Assembly (NCBI GenBank): GCA_017416445.1
Contig: JAFQCJ010000027.1
Coordinates: forward strand, 1 to 58,425
DNA: 58,425 nt
Reading direction: 5' to 3'
Source of the DNA: Oscillospiraceae bacterium
Lineage (GTDB): Bacteria; Bacillota; Clostridia; Oscillospirales; Oscillospiraceae
In this document: piece after piece, positions 42,125-50,242 of the stretch
Layout of the letters: each line of letters begins with the position of its first letter
Numbering within the stretch: position 1 is the stretch's first letter
Notes under the pieces: generated by a model
Told to the model about the DNA's origin: nothing
Database searches by the model: none
The model's input: only the letters and a program-made list of their open reading frames with translations
Translations under genes and position numbers: made by a program

Positions 42125-42745
42125 ATGAATACCATCTTCATCGGCATCGCAGGCGGCACAGGCTCGGGCAAGACCACCTTGACGGAGCATTTGGCCCAGC
42201 GTTTCGGCGGCGACATCGCCGTGGTGCACCACGACAACTACTATAAGCGACAGAACCGCCCCTTTGAGGAACGGTGCCTCCAAAACTACGACCACCCCGA
42301 TGCCTTTGAAACGGAGCGGATGGTGGAGGACTTGAAGCATCTCAAAGAGGGGCAAACCATCCATTGCCCCGTGTACGACTACACCATCCATAACCGCACC
42401 GACGACACCGTCGCCGTTGCCCCCGCCCCTGTGGTGCTGGTGGAGGGCATCCTCATTTTTCAGGATAAGGCATTGCGCGACCTCCTCGACATTAAAATCT
42501 TCGTAGAGACCGATGCCGATGTCCGCATCCTGCGCCGCGCCCAGCGGGATGTGGAGGAGCGGGGTCGCTCCCTCACCTCTGTGATCAATCAATATTTGGC
42601 AACGGTCAAGCCCATGCATGAGCAATTTGTAGAGCCCTCCCGCAAGTTCGCCGACATTGTGGTGCTGGAGGGCGGTCATAATCTGGTGGCGCTGGACATG
42701 ATCATGCAGCGCATTGCCAACCATATTTCGGAGAATCGTCTATGA
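42125..42745 (+). CDS. udk: Uridine kinase
   Basis: A 206-residue kinase that phosphorylates uridine or cytidine in pyrimidine salvage. Walker A is GGTGSGKTTL at residues 10-19. Further motifs are HHDNYYKRQ, NYDHPDAFE, CPVYDYTIHNRT and VEGILIF, all typical of Udk. The length is standard. It starts behind AGGAGG, and its stop overlaps the next gene's start by 4 bases. Phosphoribulokinase is a more distant family relative and less likely. Confidence 0.93.
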   Translation: MNTIFIGIAGGTGSGKTTLTEHLAQRFGGDIAVVHHDNYYKRQNRPFEERCLQNYDHPDAFETERMVEDLKHLKEGQTIHCPVYDYTIHNRTDDTVAVAPAPVVLVEGILIFQDKALRDLLDIKIFVETDADVRILRRAQRDVEERGRSLTSVINQYLATVKPMHEQFVEPSRKFADIVVLEGGHNLVALDMIMQRIANHISENRL

Positions 42746-43488
42746 TCTTACCCATCCTCGGCGCACTGTGCCTCTTGGGCGCAGTGTACTTCCTCCTCCC
42801 CCTCGCCATGGGCGTGTGCCACATCGGTATGTTCTGGCCTGCGGCGCTGCTGGTGCTGCTATCCACCATATGCTTTTTCCCCCGCCTGTGGGGAAAGCTG
42901 CCCCGCAGGGTGAAGGCAGCAGGCATTACCCTACTCTCCCTCGCTCTGTCCGTGGTAGCAGTGGTGTTGGTCTTTATGGCGGTGGCTGCCGCCGACCGTC
43001 CCACCGCGGAGGAAGCTGCCCCCGAGACAGTCATCCTGCTCGGCTGCCGCGTCTATGAGGGTAAGCCCAGCACCATGCTGCAAAACCGTATCGACGCCGC
43101 CTACGACTATTTGACCGCCCACCCCGAGGCGGTGGTCATCACCACAGGCGGTCTCGACAGTAAGGCGGAGACCATCACACAGGGTGGCTGCGCCGCGGAA
43201 ACACTCATCACTATGGGCATCGACCCCGCGCGGGTCTATGCCGAGGAAAAATCCTTTGACACGCGGGAGAATCTCCTCTTCGCCGCCGAAATTATTGAGG
43301 AAAACAACCTCGACACCCATGTGGTCATTGCCAGCGATAATTTCCACCAGCTGCGAGGACAAATTTACGCCCGTGAGGCGGGCCTCGATCCCCGCGCCGC
43401 AGGCTGCGGAAGCCCCATCCTTTTAGGGGCAGGCTACGCCTGCCGCGAAGTCCTCGGCATCCTCGCCGCGGTGGTGGGCTTGGAGTAA
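42742..43488 (+). CDS. YdcF/SanA-family membrane protein (DUF218)
   Basis: A 248-residue protein with about three N-terminal membrane segments (residues 1-85) and a DUF218 domain. The domain shows ILLGCRVYEGKPSTMLQNRIDAA, VITTGGLDSKAETITQG and EEKSFDTRENLLFAAEII with IASDNFHQLR. Relatives have been linked to envelope barrier function and vancomycin tolerance, but the reaction is unproven. It is translationally coupled to udk. Confidence 0.88.
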   Translation: MILPILGALCLLGAVYFLLPLAMGVCHIGMFWPAALLVLLSTICFFPRLWGKLPRRVKAAGITLLSLALSVVAVVLVFMAVAAADRPTAEEAAPETVILLGCRVYEGKPSTMLQNRIDAAYDYLTAHPEAVVITTGGLDSKAETITQGGCAAETLITMGIDPARVYAEEKSFDTRENLLFAAEIIEENNLDTHVVIASDNFHQLRGQIYAREAGLDPRAAGCGSPILLGAGYACREVLGILAAVVGLE

Positions 43489-43493
43489 GCATG

Positions 43494-43522
43494 AAAAAAG
43501 ACCGCCTGCAGGCGGTCTTTTT
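43494..43522. terminator. Bidirectional terminator between ydcF-like and mtnA genes
   Basis: The 18-base perfect palindrome at 43500-43517 is flanked by A6 and T5, so it ends converging transcripts from both sides. Confidence 0.85.
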
Positions 43523-43532
43523 ATATTTGCTC

Positions 43533-44600
43533 TCACACCACCATCTCGTAGGGGCCGATCTCGCTGACAGCGAGGTACTTGTCAAGCTCCAAGGGGGAAT
43601 ATACCCCCAAGTCGGTGACGATGCCCGTAATGAGCTGGGGCGGCGTAATGTCAAAGGCGGGATAGTAGCCCTTCACGCCGTCGGCAGCGGTTTTAACGCC
43701 CATGGCCTCCAAAGTTTCGGCGGGGTTACGAAGCTCAATGTGGACGCAGTCCACCGTGGGATGCCCCTGATCGGGGACACCGCTGACATACACAGGCACT
43801 CCCAAATAATTGGCGGCGATGGAGATCTGGAAGGTGCCCACTTTATTGACCACATGACCGTCGCAGCAGATGGCATCGGCGGCGCAGGTAAAGAGGTCGA
43901 TCCCCTCCCGCTGCATGACATAAGCGGGCATGTTGTCGGTAATGACCGTCACATCAAAGCCCATGTCGTGGCAGACAGTGGCGGTGAGGCGCGCCCCCTG
44001 GAAGAAAGGACGGGTTTCGGGGCAAAACATACGCACCTTCTTCCCCTGCTCGCGGCACTCCCGGAGCATCATACCCAAGATGGTCTCGGAGAAGCACTGG
44101 GTCATCACCGCGCCGCCATCGGGGATAAGGGCCGCCAAGTGCTTGCCCATCTGCCCCACGCGGGAGTAGCGGCGGTTATTGGTGCGGACGGTAAAGTCGC
44201 GGATATAGGTAGCCACATCACGCTCACCGTTGGCAATGGCCTCCCGGGCAGCCTCCAGGCAGCCGCCGGTAATGCGCGCCATTCGGCCCACGGTGGTGGG
44301 GCGGGCATGGGCGATCACATCGGCGGCGTGCTCTAAGTACGCCAGCTGCTCGGCAGCATTCTTGTCGCGGCACTGCCAGGCCGCCAGTGCCATAGCCATG
44401 GCGGCGGCGGTGAAGGGGCCCGTGGACTGGGTCACCATGTCCCGCAGAGCCTGCACCACCTCTTCGTAGGTGCGGCAGGTGACGAACTCCACTTTGCGGG
44501 GATATACGCGGCGGTCGAGAATACGGACTTCGCCGCTGTCGTACCAGGCCACATTTTCATATTGCAGCATAAATGCCAAACCATGATCTGCTCGCTCCAT
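43533..44600 (-). CDS. mtnA: MtnA-like S-methyl-5-thioribose-1-phosphate isomerase
   Basis: A 355-residue protein of the MtnA/eIF2B-like isomerase family, which opens methylthioribose-1-phosphate to methylthioribulose-1-phosphate. The catalytic Cys is probably in VMTQCFSET and the Asp in AADAICCDGHVVNKVGT. Both positions are preserved, but the usual RGAPAIG and HCNAG surroundings are altered (STGPFTAA, TQCFSE), so it is a divergent member. A ribose-1,5-bisphosphate isomerase is an alternative. It is the third gene after a nucleoside phosphorylase and an MTA deaminase, which favours the methylthioribose role. It starts behind AAAGGAG. Confidence 0.8.
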   Translation of the reverse strand: MERADHGLAFMLQYENVAWYDSGEVRILDRRVYPRKVEFVTCRTYEEVVQALRDMVTQSTGPFTAAAMAMALAAWQCRDKNAAEQLAYLEHAADVIAHARPTTVGRMARITGGCLEAAREAIANGERDVATYIRDFTVRTNNRRYSRVGQMGKHLAALIPDGGAVMTQCFSETILGMMLRECREQGKKVRMFCPETRPFFQGARLTATVCHDMGFDVTVITDNMPAYVMQREGIDLFTCAADAICCDGHVVNKVGTFQISIAANYLGVPVYVSGVPDQGHPTVDCVHIELRNPAETLEAMGVKTAADGVKGYYPAFDITPPQLITGIVTDLGVYSPLELDKYLAVSEIGPYEMVV

Positions 44601-44616
44601 ACACGCTCTCCTTTTC

Positions 44617-45903
44617 TCAGCCCATGAGCCGCTTGGCGGCGGCATTGGCCTCGTAGATGATTTTCTCTTTGTCCAGTGTCAGATACTCCCCGTTTTCATA
44701 GAGGATACGGCCATCCACCATGGTCATTACCACATCACTGCCCTGCATACTGTAGGCCACCAAGCCCGCAGTATCCACACAGGGGGTCAGATGGGGTCTG
44801 TCCAGTGCAACGGCAACGATGTCGGCCTTGCGCCCCACCGCCAGTTCGCCTGTGTCATCGCGTCCCTGTGCCAAGGCGCCGTTCCGGGTGGCCATTGTAA
44901 TGGTGTCGGTGGCACGCAACAGTGCCGCATCCCCGTGATAGCCGTTGTGGATAATAGAGGCCAAATGCAGCTCCTTGGCCATGTTGAGGGTGTTGTTACT
45001 GGCGGCACCATCGGTTCCCAGCGCCACAGTGATGCCCTGGTCCAGCATCTGCGGGATAGGGGCAAAGCCGCTGCCCAGCTTCATGTTGCTGCTGGGATTG
45101 TGGACAACCGCCACACCCTTTTCTTTCATCAATCTACGGTCACTCTCGCTGACCCATACGCAGTGGGCCGCCTGACAGGGTACATCGAATACTCCTGCGC
45201 GGTTCATCCACTCCGCAGGGGTGAGACCATGGCGCGCAAGACACTCCTCGTGCTCGGTCTTCGTCTCAGAAAGATGGATATGCATTCTGCCGCCTGCATT
45301 TTTGCACCACGCTGCCGTGCCTGCGGCAACATCGGCGTTGCAGGTATACTCGGCGTGGAGGCAGCCGTCGATGCGGAGGCGGCCGTTTGCCGTGGCGTGA
45401 CAGGTTTTCCAGAGTTCTTCCAGCTTTCGCGCACTGCTGTTTTTCTCGTAGGTGTCGGCAGGGTCAAAGGCCTGCACGGGATAGTTGAGATTGGCCTTGA
45501 TGCCGCTCTCCACTACCAGCTCCGCCATCTCCGCAGGGTGGAAATACATATCGGAGAAGGAGGTGGTGCCACAGGCAAGCATCTCCAGTAAAGCCAGGGC
45601 CGCCCCTGCCCGGATATCCGCAGCGGTCATTTTGCCCTCCAGGGGGAAAATGGCCTCAAAGAGCCAGCGCTGAAGGGGCAGGTCGGTACCTACACCGCGG
45701 AGCAGTGTCATCGCCGTATGGGTATGGGCATTGACAAAGCCAGGGAGCAGCAGGCGCTGGGTACAATCCTTCTCGGTATGAAACACCCCCTCGGGTCGGA
45801 CCGTTCCCACATAGGTGATGGTATCGTCCTCCACCGCCAGGAACCCCTTTTCCACCACTCCATCGGGGGTGTAAATGTCGGCGTTTTTAAACAGCAGTTT
45901 CAT
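44617..45903 (-). CDS. mtaD: 5-methylthioadenosine/S-adenosylhomocysteine deaminase
   Basis: A 428-residue amidohydrolase that deaminates methylthioadenosine to methylthioinosine, or SAH to SIH. Metal-site motifs are NAHTHTAMTLLRG, HLSETKTEHEE, QAAHCVWV and ALGTDGAASNNTLNM. The GVGTDLPLQRWL block is characteristic of the MtaD subgroup within the ATZ/TRZ family. It starts at 45901-45903 behind GGAGAAG, lies one base from the phosphorylase gene and 16 bases before mtnA. The gene order supports MTA as substrate. Confidence 0.9.
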   Translation of the reverse strand: MKLLFKNADIYTPDGVVEKGFLAVEDDTITYVGTVRPEGVFHTEKDCTQRLLLPGFVNAHTHTAMTLLRGVGTDLPLQRWLFEAIFPLEGKMTAADIRAGAALALLEMLACGTTSFSDMYFHPAEMAELVVESGIKANLNYPVQAFDPADTYEKNSSARKLEELWKTCHATANGRLRIDGCLHAEYTCNADVAAGTAAWCKNAGGRMHIHLSETKTEHEECLARHGLTPAEWMNRAGVFDVPCQAAHCVWVSESDRRLMKEKGVAVVHNPSSNMKLGSGFAPIPQMLDQGITVALGTDGAASNNTLNMAKELHLASIIHNGYHGDAALLRATDTITMATRNGALAQGRDDTGELAVGRKADIVAVALDRPHLTPCVDTAGLVAYSMQGSDVVMTMVDGRILYENGEYLTLDKEKIIYEANAAAKRLMG

Positions 45904-45904
45904 C

Positions 45905-46726
45905 TTACATCTTCTCCAATACATCCATCAGGTAGGCGCTGAAGTCCTCCCCCACCTTACGACCCACCTCGTTGACCTCCTCGTCGGTGAGGGGGGCATC
46001 CAGCATCCCCGCCGCCAGATTGGTGATAACGGAGAAGCCCAGGCAGGGCAGACCGCAGTGTGCCGCTGTCAGTGCCTCGGTGACGGTGGACATACCTACT
46101 GCATCGCCACCCAGAATGCGGATAGCGCGAATCTCGGCAGGAGTCTCGAACTGGGGGCCCTGCATGAAGAAGTAGCAGCCCTCGTGGAAGGTGAGGGGGC
46201 TGTTCACGGCACATTTCAGTGCCAATTCCCGCAATGCAGGCGTGTACATCTTCTGTACATCGAAAAACCGCGGGCCAAACTCGGGAATATTTTTTCCACG
46301 GAGGGGAGAGAAACCGCAGAACATCATCTGGTCATTGATAACCATAATATCACCGGGCTTGAAGTTCTCGTTGACGCCGCCGGCAGCATTGGTAAGAATA
46401 ACGGCGCGGCAGCCCAGGAGTTTGAAAAGCCGTACAGGGGCGGTCAGCTGATCGAAATCATAGCCCTCGTAGGAGTGGAAGCGGCCCGACATACACGCCA
46501 CTTTCTTTCCTGCGACAGTGCCGCAGATAAGTTCGCCGGCGTGCGTGGCCACAGTGGAGCGGAGGAAATTGGGGATATCCTCATAGGGGATCGCAACGGG
46601 GTTTTCCACATATCGGACGAAAGGCCCCAGTGCAGAGCCCAGTACGATACCGATCTCAGGGGTAAAGCCGATCTTCTCAAGAACGAAATCGGCACTTTTG
46701 GCAAAAAATTCATAGGTGTATTCCAC
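45905..46726 (-). CDS. Purine nucleoside phosphorylase (likely methylthioinosine-active)
   Basis: A 273-residue trimeric-type phosphorylase. Motifs are VLGSALGPF, MSGRFHSYEGY, ILTNAAGGVNENFKPGDIMVI, FMQGPQFETPAEIRAI and VGMSTVTEALTA. The base-binding strand reads GFSVITNLAAGM with Asn, the residue associated with 6-oxopurines (inosine, guanosine). The Asp typical of MTA phosphorylase is missing. That suits a pathway in which MTA is deaminated first. The start is GTG behind AGGAGG. It is the first gene of the three-gene operon with a strong promoter. Confidence 0.9.
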   Translation of the reverse strand: MEYTYEFFAKSADFVLEKIGFTPEIGIVLGSALGPFVRYVENPVAIPYEDIPNFLRSTVATHAGELICGTVAGKKVACMSGRFHSYEGYDFDQLTAPVRLFKLLGCRAVILTNAAGGVNENFKPGDIMVINDQMMFCGFSPLRGKNIPEFGPRFFDVQKMYTPALRELALKCAVNSPLTFHEGCYFFMQGPQFETPAEIRAIRILGGDAVGMSTVTEALTAAHCGLPCLGFSVITNLAAGMLDAPLTDEEVNEVGRKVGEDFSAYLMDVLEKM

Positions 46727-46754
46727 GGTTGTCCCTCCTCATTTGATTAGTGTG

Positions 46755-46783
46755 ATTGTACCACGGACAAACACGGCTGTCAA
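46755..46783 (-). promoter_or_regulatory. Promoter of the MTA salvage operon
   Basis: A consensus TTGACA (46778-46783) and TACAAT (46755-46760) are 17 bases apart on the minus strand. Confidence 0.8.
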
Positions 46784-46822
46784 TTTTCGGTGAATTCCCC
46801 CGAAATTCCTAATAGAAAGCTC

Positions 46823-46850
46823 TTGCAATTTAGAAATTTCGTGTTACAAT
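46823..46850 (+). promoter_or_regulatory. Ferredoxin promoter
   Basis: TTGCAA (46823-46828) and TACAAT (46845-46850) are 16 bases apart on the plus strand. Confidence 0.7.
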
Positions 46851-46882
46851 GAGGGTGTTAAATCTTTATGGAGGTGCTCATT

Positions 46883-47056
46883 ATGGCATACGCTATCAAT
46901 TCCGCTTGTGTCAGCTGCGGCGCTTGCGCCGATGCTTGCCCCGTTGGTGCGATCTCTCAGGGTGATTCCCAGTATGTGATCGATGCCGGCGCTTGCCTGG
47001 ACTGCGGTTCTTGCGCAGACACCTGCCCCAACGGCGCTATCAACCCCGCTGAGTAA
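46883..47056 (+). CDS. 2[4Fe-4S] ferredoxin
   Basis: A 57-residue clostridial-type ferredoxin with two cysteine sets, CVSCGACADACP and CLDCGSCADTCP, each binding one 4Fe-4S cluster. It is a low-potential electron carrier for anaerobic metabolism and a natural partner for NfnAB encoded elsewhere in the window. The ATG at 46883 is preceded by GGAGGTG. It has its own promoter and terminator, and its codons are strongly biased as expected for an abundant protein. Confidence 0.95.
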   Translation: MAYAINSACVSCGACADACPVGAISQGDSQYVIDAGACLDCGSCADTCPNGAINPAE

Positions 47057-47065
47057 TCTACTTAG

Positions 47066-47102
47066 AAAAAGACGCCGGACCTTGTGTCCGGCTTCTTTTT
47101 TT
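47066..47102 (+). terminator. Ferredoxin terminator
   Basis: GCCGGAC/GTCCGGC arms (47074-47080, 47086-47092) with a 5-base loop are flanked by A5 and T7. Confidence 0.85.
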
Positions 47103-47118
47103 ACCTAAGGAGCTGCTT

Positions 47119-47844
47119 ATGGAACGCTGTGAACACCTTTGGCCCCACGGCCCCCGTTTCTACTGGGATGAGGGTTGTTTCCCTCCCTCTACCGACTCGT
47201 TTCTCCTGGCCGCCTTTCCCCGCCTGCGCCGCGGTATGCGGGTATGCGATTTAGGTGCCGGTGCAGGGCTTTTGGGCGTATTGCTCCTGAGCCGCGAACC
47301 CTCTCTGGCAGTGACAGGAATAGAAAAAGACCAGCACGCCTGCGGCTACCTCCGTCGCAATGCCGAAGAAAACGCACTGCCCATGACAGCAGTGGAAAGT
47401 GATATGCGTTTCTCACTGGAATCTCTGCCGCGACAGAGTTTTGATCTCGTCATCACCAATCCCCCGTATTTTGCACCCAACAGCGGTGCAGTGGCAGAGG
47501 GCAGACGGGGCGGGGCACGCACCGAGTCCACCGCCACACTGGGGGATATTCTCGATGCTGCCGATGCACTTTTACGCTACGGCGGGGAACTGGCTATGGT
47601 CTATCGCACTGAGCGTCTCGGCGAATTGATGCAGGAGGCATCGAACCGCCGTCTTACACCCAAACGGCTGCGCCTTGTCCACGCCCGATTTGATGCCGCC
47701 CCCTCCATGGCGCTGGTGTTGTATAAAAAAGGAGGACACCACGGCCTCACCGTGGAGCCGCCCCTCCTCCTCACGCTGCCTGACGGCAGGGAGAGCAATG
47801 AGGTGAAAGCGGCTTATTTCAGAGAAAAGGAAGAAACACAATGA
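47119..47844 (+). CDS. trmN6: tRNA1(Val) (adenine-37-N6)-methyltransferase family protein
   Basis: A 241-residue SAM-dependent methyltransferase with the SAM motif CDLGAGAGLLGVLLL and catalytic NPPYF (about residues 114-118), as in N6-adenine methyltransferases. It is equivalent to B. subtilis YabB, which sits before rsmI and abrB in the same order. The target adenosine is inferred from the family. It starts behind AAGGAG and its stop overlaps rsmI by 4 bases. Confidence 0.85.
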   Translation: MERCEHLWPHGPRFYWDEGCFPPSTDSFLLAAFPRLRRGMRVCDLGAGAGLLGVLLLSREPSLAVTGIEKDQHACGYLRRNAEENALPMTAVESDMRFSLESLPRQSFDLVITNPPYFAPNSGAVAEGRRGGARTESTATLGDILDAADALLRYGGELAMVYRTERLGELMQEASNRRLTPKRLRLVHARFDAAPSMALVLYKKGGHHGLTVEPPLLLTLPDGRESNEVKAAYFREKEETQ

Positions 47845-48665
47845 GCGGAACACTCTATTTGGTGGCCACCCCCATCGGCAATCTGGGAGATTTCTCTCCC
47901 CGCGCCGTAGAGACGCTGTCCTCTGTGGATTTTATTGCCGCCGAGGATAAGCGGGTGTCCTTAAAGCTCTTGAATCATTTTGAAATCAAAAAGCCCATGG
48001 TCAGCTATCATGAGCACAATCGCGCCGCCGCAGGAGCGGAGATCCTGCAACGACTTCTGGGCGGCCAGAGCTGTGCCCTCGTCACCGATGCGGGCACTCC
48101 CGCCATCTCCGATCCCGGAGAGGATCTGGTGCGTCTCTGCGCGGAAAACGGTGTCCCTGTCTATGCCATCCCCGGCTGCTGTGCGGCAGTGAACGCTTTA
48201 GCGGTGTCGGGTCTGCCCACAGGGCGCTTCACCTTTGAGGGTTTCCTCCCTGCCGGTAAGTCTGAGCGGCTGCAGGCGTTGGGAGAACTCAGCGGTGAGG
48301 AGCGCACCATGATTTTCCACGAGGCACCCCACCGCCTCCGCGCCACCCTCTCGGATATGGCGCAGGTTCTGGGAGATCGCCCCATTGCATTGTGCCGGGA
48401 GATCACCAAGCTTCACGAGGAGACATTGCGCACCACGATTCTGGGCGCAGTGACATACTACGCAGCCAATGAGCCCCGGGGTGAATATGTCCTGGTGGTA
48501 GGCGGCAGAGCAGCGGAGAAAACCTCCCTGACGCTGGAAGAGGGCGTAGCTCTCGTGCTGCAGAGAAAAGAGGGTGGCATGAAATTAAAAGACGCCGTCC
48601 GCTCCGTAGCCGACGATACCGGCCTGCCCCGCAACGCCCTGTATGATGCGGCACTGAAACAATAA
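47841..48665 (+). CDS. rsmI: 16S rRNA (cytidine-1402-2'-O)-methyltransferase
   Basis: A 274-residue tetrapyrrole-methylase-fold enzyme that 2'-O-methylates C1402 of 16S rRNA. It carries LVATPIGNLGDFSPRA at the start, AAEDKR, SYHEHN, LVTDAGTPAISDPGEDLV and FEGFLPAGKSER, all RsmI signatures. The C-terminal helical part ends KLKDAVRSVADDTGLPRNALYD. Translation is coupled to trmN6 and a terminator follows. Confidence 0.96.
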   Translation: MSGTLYLVATPIGNLGDFSPRAVETLSSVDFIAAEDKRVSLKLLNHFEIKKPMVSYHEHNRAAAGAEILQRLLGGQSCALVTDAGTPAISDPGEDLVRLCAENGVPVYAIPGCCAAVNALAVSGLPTGRFTFEGFLPAGKSERLQALGELSGEERTMIFHEAPHRLRATLSDMAQVLGDRPIALCREITKLHEETLRTTILGAVTYYAANEPRGEYVLVVGGRAAEKTSLTLEEGVALVLQRKEGGMKLKDAVRSVADDTGLPRNALYDAALKQ

Positions 48666-48684
48666 CAATACCCTAACAGATAGG

Positions 48685-48717
48685 AAAGATCCCCGTCCTC
48701 ACCTGACGGGGATCTTT
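48685..48717. terminator. Bidirectional terminator between rsmI and abrB
   Basis: Perfect 13-bp arms (48685-48697, 48705-48717) with a 7-base loop lie between two converging genes. The T runs are short. Confidence 0.75.
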
Positions 48718-48724
48718 CACTGTT

Positions 48725-48967
48725 TCATACACTTTTGATTTCCTTCAGACACTTCGGGCAGATGTTCTTTCCGCGGAACACCACAATATCCTTGGCACTG
48801 TCACAGAAAATGCAGCAGGGGCGGTATTTTCTCAGCACAATGGCGGTGCCGTCCACATAGATCTCCAACGCATCCCGCTCGGCAATGTCCAAAGTACGGC
48901 GCAACTCAATGGGCAGCACAATGCGACCCAGTTCGTCCACCTTCCTTACAATACCGGTAGATTTCAC
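48725..48967 (-). CDS. AbrB-family transition-state regulator with C-terminal Cys pairs
   Basis: An 80-residue DNA-binding protein opening VKSTGIVRKVDELGRIVLPIELRRTL, the swapped-hairpin AbrB fold. Its tail has CCIFC and CPKC, which may bind metal. AbrB-type proteins repress stationary-phase and sporulation genes. The GTG at 48965-48967 is chosen because GAGGAG lies before it and the promoter start point falls after a longer in-frame ATG. It lies beside rsmI as in Bacillus, and divergently from spmA. Confidence 0.9.
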   Translation of the reverse strand: MKSTGIVRKVDELGRIVLPIELRRTLDIAERDALEIYVDGTAIVLRKYRPCCIFCDSAKDIVVFRGKNICPKCLKEIKSV

Positions 48968-49010
48968 AGATGTTCTTCTCCTCTGTTCTCTTTTGCGATT
49001 GTCTGTCATT

Positions 49011-49039
49011 ATTATGCCATCTTTTTCTTGACTTGTCAA
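49011..49039 (-). promoter_or_regulatory. abrB promoter
   Basis: TTGACA (49034-49039) and CATAAT (49011-49016) are 17 bases apart on the minus strand, placing the start near 49004. Confidence 0.75.
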
Positions 49040-49117
49040 TCGAACTGCAATATTTTGTCTAAAATTTCCCAAATTTCGACGCAGTTTCTGTGCATATAGT
49101 GCAAAGAGGTGAAGGAA

Positions 49118-49693
49118 ATGACGATGGCTTTTGTCACTGTAGTTTTATTTCTTATTTCGTTTATCTTCGGTATTTCTAGCGGCACAATGAGCAAAGTCTC
49201 CTCTGCGGCTATGAGTGGCGCACAATCAGCGTTGGAACTGTGTTTTTCCATGGGGGGAGCGCTGTGTCTGTGGAGCGGCGTGATGACGGTTCTGGAGCGC
49301 AGCACTCTGGGGCTCCATCTGGGGCGGGGGCTGCGGTGTCTGCTCCGCCGACTCTTTCCCGAGGCGGGACAGAACGATACCATACTTACCGCTCTCAGTG
49401 GTAATGTCTCGGCCAATCTTCTGGGGCTGGGCAACGCCGCCACCCCCATGGGGGTTCGCGCTGCCACTGCCATGGCAGCAGGCTGCGGCGGTGTGGCCAG
49501 TAATGAGCTGTGCCGCCTTGTAGTGCTGAATACCGCCTCGGTGCAGTTGCTGCCCACCACCGTGGCTGCGCTCCGCAGCGCCGCCGGATGCGCCACGCCG
49601 CTGGATATCCTCCCCGCCGTGTGGCTCTCCTCTCTCTTCTCGGTAACGGCGGGACTGGCAGCGGCATGGCTGCTGGAGAAGTGGGTGAAATAA
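49118..49693 (+). CDS. spmA: Spore maturation protein A
   Basis: A 191-residue membrane protein of the nucleoside-recognition (Gate) domain family. Typical SpmA segments are GISSGTMSKVSSAAMSGAQSALE, LSGNVSANLLGLGNAATPMG and TASVQLLPTTVAALRSAAG. In Bacillus, SpmA with SpmB is needed for spore core dehydration and heat resistance. The ATG at 49118 lies behind AGGTG. It directly abuts spmB and indicates an endospore-forming host. Confidence 0.93.
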   Translation: MTMAFVTVVLFLISFIFGISSGTMSKVSSAAMSGAQSALELCFSMGGALCLWSGVMTVLERSTLGLHLGRGLRCLLRRLFPEAGQNDTILTALSGNVSANLLGLGNAATPMGVRAATAMAAGCGGVASNELCRLVVLNTASVQLLPTTVAALRSAAGCATPLDILPAVWLSSLFSVTAGLAAAWLLEKWVK

Positions 49694-50209
49694 ATGGATC
49701 TCTCCTCTTTCATCATTCCCCTCCTCCTCTCCTTTATCTCCCTGTGGGCACTGCGAGAGAAAATCAATGTCTACGACGCTCTGGCCGACGGTGCTGCCGA
49801 GGGGCTGAGGGTGCTGCTGCGTATCTTTCCCCATCTGCTGGTGCTGCTGACGGCAGTGTCCATGTTCCGCGCCAGCGGTGCACTGGACGAACTTACCCGG
49901 TGGCTGCGGCCTGCACTGGAGTGGCTGGGGATTCCTCCGGAGACAGCGCCACTGGTGTTGCTGCGCCCCTTCAGCGGCAGCGGCGGTCTGGCCATCGGCA
50001 GTGACCTCATTGCCACCTATGGCCCCGACAGTACCATCGGGCGCACCGCAGCGGTGATGCTGGGATGTACCGAGACCACCTTCTACACCATCGCCGTCTA
50101 CTTCGGCGCAGCAGGCATCCGCAAACTGCGCCATACACTGGCTGCCGCACTCATGGCCGATATCGCCGGTTTTCTTGCTGCGGCATGGTGCGTGAAATGG
50201 CTGTTTTAA
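49694..50209 (+). CDS. spmB: Spore maturation protein B
   Basis: A 171-residue membrane protein, the usual partner of SpmA. It contains YDALADGAAEGLRVLLRIFP, PLVLLRPFSGSGGLAIGSDL and MLGCTETTFYTIAVYFGA, the family signatures. Its ATG begins right after the spmA stop codon. Together the pair supports spore core dehydration in the forespore. A terminator follows. Confidence 0.94.
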   Translation: MDLSSFIIPLLLSFISLWALREKINVYDALADGAAEGLRVLLRIFPHLLVLLTAVSMFRASGALDELTRWLRPALEWLGIPPETAPLVLLRPFSGSGGLAIGSDLIATYGPDSTIGRTAAVMLGCTETTFYTIAVYFGAAGIRKLRHTLAAALMADIAGFLAAAWCVKWLF

Positions 50210-50211
50210 GC

Positions 50212-50239
50212 AAAAAAGACACCCTTTCGGGTGTCTTTT
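50212..50239. terminator. Bidirectional terminator between spmB and the PLP enzyme gene
   Basis: GACACCC/GGGTGTC arms (50218-50224, 50229-50235) with a TTTC loop are flanked by A6 and T4. Confidence 0.85.
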
Positions 50240-50242
50240 CCC

